DNA of 8,156 bases from Pseudomonadota bacterium (GTDB lineage Bacteria; Pseudomonadota; Gammaproteobacteria; Burkholderiales; Sulfuricellaceae). The DNA lies in NCBI GenBank assembly GCA_021783895.1, contig JAJXTJ010000039.1, positions 1-8,156 of the forward strand. The letters run 5' to 3'. The notes under the pieces are model-generated. The model did no database searches. It was given only the letters and a program-made list of their open reading frames with translations, and was not told the DNA's origin. Shown in pieces: positions 4,817 through 8,156 of this stretch; position 1 is the stretch's first letter, and each line of letters opens with the position of its first letter. Both the position numbers and the translations under genes were made by a program.

Positions 4817-7528
4817 ATGATATCCCGTCTGGTCAGAAAAATCTTTGGCAGCCGCAATGATCGGCTAATCAAGCAATACACGCAAACGGTCAAAGCCATC
4901 AACGCGCTGGAACCGAAAATCTCGCCTCTGTCCGATGCGGAGTTGCGCGCCAAAACCGATGAATTCAGGCAACGCTACCAGAATGGGGAAGCTCTGGATG
5001 CACTGCTGCCGGAGGCTTTCGCCGTGGTGCGCGAAGCCGGCAAACGCGTGCTGGAAATGCGCCATTTCGACGTGCAGCTGATCGGCGGCATGGTGCTGCA
5101 CGACGGCAAGATCGCCGAAATGCGCACCGGCGAGGGCAAGACCCTGGTGGCCACCTTGCCCGCGTATCTCAATGCACTTTCCGGCAAGGGCGTGCACGTG
5201 ATTACGGTGAACGACTACCTGGCCAAGCGCGATGCCGAGTGGATGGGGCGGATTCACAGCTTTCTCGGCCTGACCGTCGGTGTCAACCTGTCGCAGATGG
5301 AGCACGAGGAAAAACAGGCGGCCTATGCCGCAGACATCACCTATGGCACCAACAACGAATTCGGCTTCGATTACCTGCGCGACAACATGGTATACCAACC
5401 CGCCGAGAGGGTGCAGCGCAACCTGAATTACGCTATCGTCGACGAGGTGGATTCGATCCTGATCGACGAGGCGCGCACCCCGCTGATCATTTCCGGCCAA
5501 GCCGAGGATAACGTCGATCTGTACTATCGCATCAATGATCTGGCGCCGAAACTGGTCAAGCAGGAAGCCGAGGATGGTCCGGGCGATTACAGCGTGGACG
5601 AAAAGGCGCATCAGGTGCTGATGACGGAAGAAGGTCACGAGCACGCCGAGCTGATGATGACGCAGGCCGGCCTGTTGCTGCCCGGCTCCAGCCTGTACGA
5701 TGCCGCCAACATCAGCCTGGTCCATCACCTCTATGCGGCGTTGCGCGCCCATGCGCTCTACCACCTCGACCAGCATTATGTGGTGCAGGATAGTGAAGTG
5801 GTCATCGTCGACGAATTTACCGGTCGCCTGATGTCCGGGCGCCGTTGGTCGGATGGCTTGCATCAGGCGGTTGAGGCGAAGGAGGGCGTGGCGATCCAGA
5901 AGGAAAACCAGACGCTGGCGTCGATTACCTTCCAGAACTATTTCCGCATGTATTCCAAGCTTTCCGGCATGACCGGTACGGCCGATACCGAGGCTTATGA
6001 ATTCCAGCAGATATACGGGCTGGAAACCGTGGTGATTCCGCCTCACCGCCCCATGATTCGCCAGGATCGCATGGATCAGGTCTACCGCACCGCAAAAGAA
6101 AAATACCAGGCGGTGATCAACGACATCAAAGAGTGCCAGAGCCGGGGCCAGCCCGTTCTGGTAGGCACGACTTCAATCGAAACATCGGAATATATTTCCG
6201 GTCTGCTGGAGAAGGAAAAGCTCGCGCATCAGGTGCTCAACGCCAAGCAGCATGCGCGCGAGGCTGAAATCGTGGCGCAGGCGGGTCGACCGAAAGCGAT
6301 TACCATCGCCACCAACATGGCCGGGCGCGGCACCGATATCGTGCTGGGTGGCAGCATCGAAGGCGATTTCGAAAAGATTCGCCACGACGAGAGCCTGAGC
6401 GAAGAGGAAAAAATCAAGCGCCACAACGCGATCAAGGGCGAATGGCAGCCAGTGCATGACCAGGTCCTGATTGCGGGCGGTCTGCACATCATCGGCACCG
6501 AGCGCCATGAGTCCCGCCGCGTAGACAACCAGTTGCGCGGACGTGCCGGGCGCCAGGGCGATGCCGGTTCAAGCCGGTTCTACCTGTCGCTGGAAGATTC
6601 GTTGTTGCGCATTTTCGCTTCCGATCGCGTTGCCGCCATCATGGATCGCCTGAAGATGCCGGAAGGCGAAGCGATCGAGCATCCCTGGGTGACTCGCGCC
6701 ATCGAGAATGCCCAGCGCAAGGTGGAGGCGCGCAACTTCGACATCCGCAAACAGTTGCTGGAGTACGACGATGTCTCCAATGATCAGCGCAAGGTGATCT
6801 ACGCCCAGCGCAACGAGTTGCTGGAGACCGACGATATTTCCGAAACCATCCAGGCGATGCGCGATGATGTGGTCAACGACCACATCAGCCAGTACATCAT
6901 GCCGGAAAGTATGGAAGAGCAGTGGGATGTGGCGGGGCTGGAGAAGTCGTTGCAAGCTGAATGGCAGCTGGTTCTGCCATTACGCGAGTGGTTGGAGCAG
7001 GAATCCAGCCTGGACGAGCATGGCCTGCGCAAACGCATCATCGATGCAGCCAACACTCAGTACCAGCACAAGCTGGAATCGGTCGGCGCCGAAACCCTGC
7101 ACCACTTTGAACGCGCTGTGATGCTGCAAAGCCTGGACACGCACTGGCGCGAGCATCTGGCCGCGCTGGACCATCTGCGCCAGGGCATCCATCTGCGCGG
7201 TTACGCACAGAAAAATCCGAAGCAGGAGTACAAGCGCGAAGCCTTCGAACTGTTCTCCGACATGCTTGACCGCGTCAAGCGCGAAGTCACCCAGATCGTG
7301 CTGACCGTGCAGATACGCAGCGAAGAGGATGTGGAAGCGGTGGAAGCCCAACCGCAACCGTCCAATGTCCAATATCACCACGCCGATTACGACGCTGCGC
7401 TGGAAAGTGCTGACGAGGGTGAGGAGCATCATCCTTTCGTCCGCGCCGGCGACAAGGTCGGACGCAATGACCCCTGCCCGTGCGGTTCGGGCAAGAAATA
7501 CAAGCAGTGCCATGGCAAGCTCAGCTAA
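4817..7528 (+). CDS. secA: Preprotein translocase ATPase SecA
   Basis: SecA is the motor that pushes unfolded secretory proteins through SecYEG using ATP. At 903 residues it is full length (E. coli 901) and closely similar throughout. Visible motifs are Walker A MRTGEGKT (102-109), the Walker B region VDEVDS (208-213), and the preprotein cross-linking domain at about 221-365. GMTGTA is at 384-389, and the second motor domain carries MAGRGTDI (501-508) and [11 protein letters not shown] (572-582) with its arginine fingers. The helical scaffold and wing follow. A variable linker leads to the C-terminal zinc-binding tail: C887, C889, C898 and H899 in [13 protein letters not shown], used for SecB and lipid contacts. 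Start [15 protein letters not shown] fits the family; the leader shows no strong Shine-Dalgarno. Upstream sits the M23 gene where E. coli has secM, and no SecM-type arrest peptide is seen. A strong terminator follows. Confidence 0.99.
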   Translation: MISRLVRKIFGSRNDRLIKQYTQTVKAINALEPKISPLSDAELRAKTDEFRQRYQNGEALDALLPEAFAVVREAGKRVLEMRHFDVQLIGGMVLHDGKIAEMRTGEGKTLVATLPAYLNALSGKGVHVITVNDYLAKRDAEWMGRIHSFLGLTVGVNLSQMEHEEKQAAYAADITYGTNNEFGFDYLRDNMVYQPAERVQRNLNYAIVDEVDSILIDEARTPLIISGQAEDNVDLYYRINDLAPKLVKQEAEDGPGDYSVDEKAHQVLMTEEGHEHAELMMTQAGLLLPGSSLYDAANISLVHHLYAALRAHALYHLDQHYVVQDSEVVIVDEFTGRLMSGRRWSDGLHQAVEAKEGVAIQKENQTLASITFQNYFRMYSKLSGMTGTADTEAYEFQQIYGLETVVIPPHRPMIRQDRMDQVYRTAKEKYQAVINDIKECQSRGQPVLVGTTSIETSEYISGLLEKEKLAHQVLNAKQHAREAEIVAQAGRPKAITIATNMAGRGTDIVLGGSIEGDFEKIRHDESLSEEEKIKRHNAIKGEWQPVHDQVLIAGGLHIIGTERHESRRVDNQLRGRAGRQGDAGSSRFYLSLEDSLLRIFASDRVAAIMDRLKMPEGEAIEHPWVTRAIENAQRKVEARNFDIRKQLLEYDDVSNDQRKVIYAQRNELLETDDISETIQAMRDDVVNDHISQYIMPESMEEQWDVAGLEKSLQAEWQLVLPLREWLEQESSLDEHGLRKRIIDAANTQYQHKLESVGAETLHHFERAVMLQSLDTHWREHLAALDHLRQGIHLRGYAQKNPKQEYKREAFELFSDMLDRVKREVTQIVLTVQIRSEEDVEAVEAQPQPSNVQYHHADYDAALESADEGEEHHPFVRAGDKVGRNDPCPCGSGKKYKQCHGKLS

Positions 7529-7547
7529 ATACTGAAGATTTGCATGG

Positions 7548-7585
7548 ACAAAAGGCCGGCTAGATGCCGGCCTTTTGTGTTTCTT
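7548..7585 (+). terminator. Strong intrinsic terminator after secA
   Basis: A perfect 13-bp stem, ACAAAAGGCCGGC (7548-7560) with its complement at 7566-7578, closes a five-base loop TAGAT. The right arm ends in TTTT and is followed by GTGTTTCTT. It begins 20 bases after the secA stop. The A-run on the left arm means it could also work from the opposite direction, though no minus-strand gene approaches it here. Confidence 0.9.
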
Positions 7586-7599
7586 CTGCGGGCATCGGC

Positions 7600-7608
7600 T
7601 GTTAAAAT
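7600..7608 (+). promoter_or_regulatory. Candidate argJ promoter (extended -10)
   Basis: TGT-TAAAAT combines an extended TGn with a hexamer matching TATAAT in five of six places. The sequence 17 bases upstream (TTTCTT, 7580-7585) is a poor -35, as tolerated with an extended -10. A start near 7615 would leave a leader of about 26 bases, and the secA terminator isolates argJ from upstream transcription, so a promoter is expected here. No ARG box was recognised. Confidence 0.5.
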
Positions 7609-7640
7609 GCTTTTATCGTAATAACTTTTCTGGAAGCGTC

Positions 7641-8156
7641 ATGCCCGTCAATCTCACTTCACCCAAGCCCGATCAACTGCTGCCTGTCAAAGGCATCGCC
7701 CTCGGCATCGCCGAAGCCGGCATCAAGAATGCCAATCGCAAGGATTTGCTGGTGATGCGGCTGGGTGAGCAGGCAAGGGTGGCGGGGGTGTTCACGCAGA
7801 ACCGCTTTTGCGCTGCACCGGTGACGTTGTGCAAGGCACATCTTGCTGCGGGTAAAGGTATCCGCGCGCTGGTGGTGAACACCGGCAACGCCAACGCCGG
7901 CACGGGCGCAGAAGGTTTGACTCGCGCCCGGCGGACCTGCGTCGAGGTGGCGAAGTTGCTGGGCTGTGCTGAGGAACAGGTACTGCCTTTCTCCACCGGC
8001 GTGATCCTGGAGCCGTTGCCGGTAGAGAAGATTGTCGCCGGCCTGCCGGCGGCAGTGGCCGACCTCAAGGAAAGCAACTGGTTCGACGCCGCGCAAGCGA
8101 TCATGACCACCGACATCGTGTCCAAGGCCGTGTCGAAGCAGATCAGGCTGGGCGAT
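7641..8156 (+). CDS. argJ: Glutamate N-acetyltransferase / amino-acid acetyltransferase ArgJ (3' truncated by window edge)
   Basis: ArgJ moves the acetyl group from N-acetylornithine to glutamate (and in bifunctional forms uses acetyl-CoA), closing the cyclic arginine pathway. The ATG at 7641, with GGAAG (7632-7636) four bases upstream, opens a frame that runs 172 codons to the window edge. The product starts [19 protein letters not shown]. It shows [11 protein letters not shown] (51-61), the conserved NTGNANAGTG (80-89), the oxyanion-hole pair T119-G120 in PFSTGVI, and MTTD at 155-158. The self-cleavage site (the ATML threonine, near residue 190-200 in the family) lies beyond the window, so processing cannot be checked. 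Only about 40% of the usual 400 or so residues is present. It is transcriptionally separated from secA by a strong terminator. Confidence 0.96.
   Translation, partial: MPVNLTSPKPDQLLPVKGIALGIAEAGIKNANRKDLLVMRLGEQARVAGVFTQNRFCAAPVTLCKAHLAAGKGIRALVVNTGNANAGTGAEGLTRARRTCVEVAKLLGCAEEQVLPFSTGVILEPLPVEKIVAGLPAAVADLKESNWFDAAQAIMTTDIVSKAVSKQIRLGD

Noticed and set aside
4865..6046. Minus-strand open frame of 393 codons opposite secA
   Set aside because: It is a shadow of the SecA coding frame; the product is low-complexity-like (His, Gln, Val rich) with no family resemblance.
1..8156. CRISPR array, insertion sequence, tRNA or rRNA gene, toxin-antitoxin pair or phage module
   Set aside because: Nothing of these kinds is visible. 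Apart from the short elements reported, the window is tightly packed housekeeping genes with uniform codon use.

Overview
The window is an ordinary, well-conserved chromosomal block from a betaproteobacterium. It covers the 3' end of the division and cell wall (dcw) cluster and runs on into secA and argJ. The gene order ftsA-ftsZ-lpxC-[small membrane protein]-dciA(antisense)-M23 peptidase-secA-argJ, the GC-rich codon use and the protein sequences (for example FtsZ ending DIPAFLRKQAD and a DciA-type loader) suggest Nitrosomonadales or Gallionellaceae-like bacteria. That placement is inference from familiarity, not a search.

Layout. 1-860: last two thirds of ftsA, cut by the window edge. 914-2062: complete ftsZ. 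2063-2219: a 157-base gap holding a structured, repeat-like element (about 2063-2154), a candidate extended -10 promoter, and an 11-bp perfect tandem duplication that spans the lpxC start. 2220-3134: lpxC with a GTG start. 3139-3327: a 62-residue two-helix membrane protein with a TTG start, four bases after lpxC. 3307-3747 (minus strand): dciA, converging on and overlapping the small gene by 21 bases. 3776-4693: a membrane-anchored M23 peptidase, divergent from dciA with only 28 bases between the start codons. 4694-4816: secA leader with a 13-base palindrome and an imperfect terminator-like stem-loop. 4817-7528: secA. 7548-7580: a strong intrinsic terminator. 7641-8156: the 5' part of argJ, open at the window edge. 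No gene-free stretch exceeds 300 bases.

The genes work together in envelope growth. FtsA anchors FtsZ filaments to the membrane, LpxC commits precursor to lipid A, and the M23 protein probably trims or regulates septal or sidewall peptidoglycan. SecA drives export of envelope proteins. DciA (replicative helicase loading) and ArgJ (arginine synthesis) are neighbours by position rather than pathway.

I found no mobile element, CRISPR array, RNA gene or obviously new multi-gene system. The points worth a second look are small and regulatory: the tandem duplication and coupled mini-ORF at lpxC, the structured repeat before it, the secA leader where other bacteria carry secM, the packed dciA/M23 divergent starts, and the unnamed small membrane protein.
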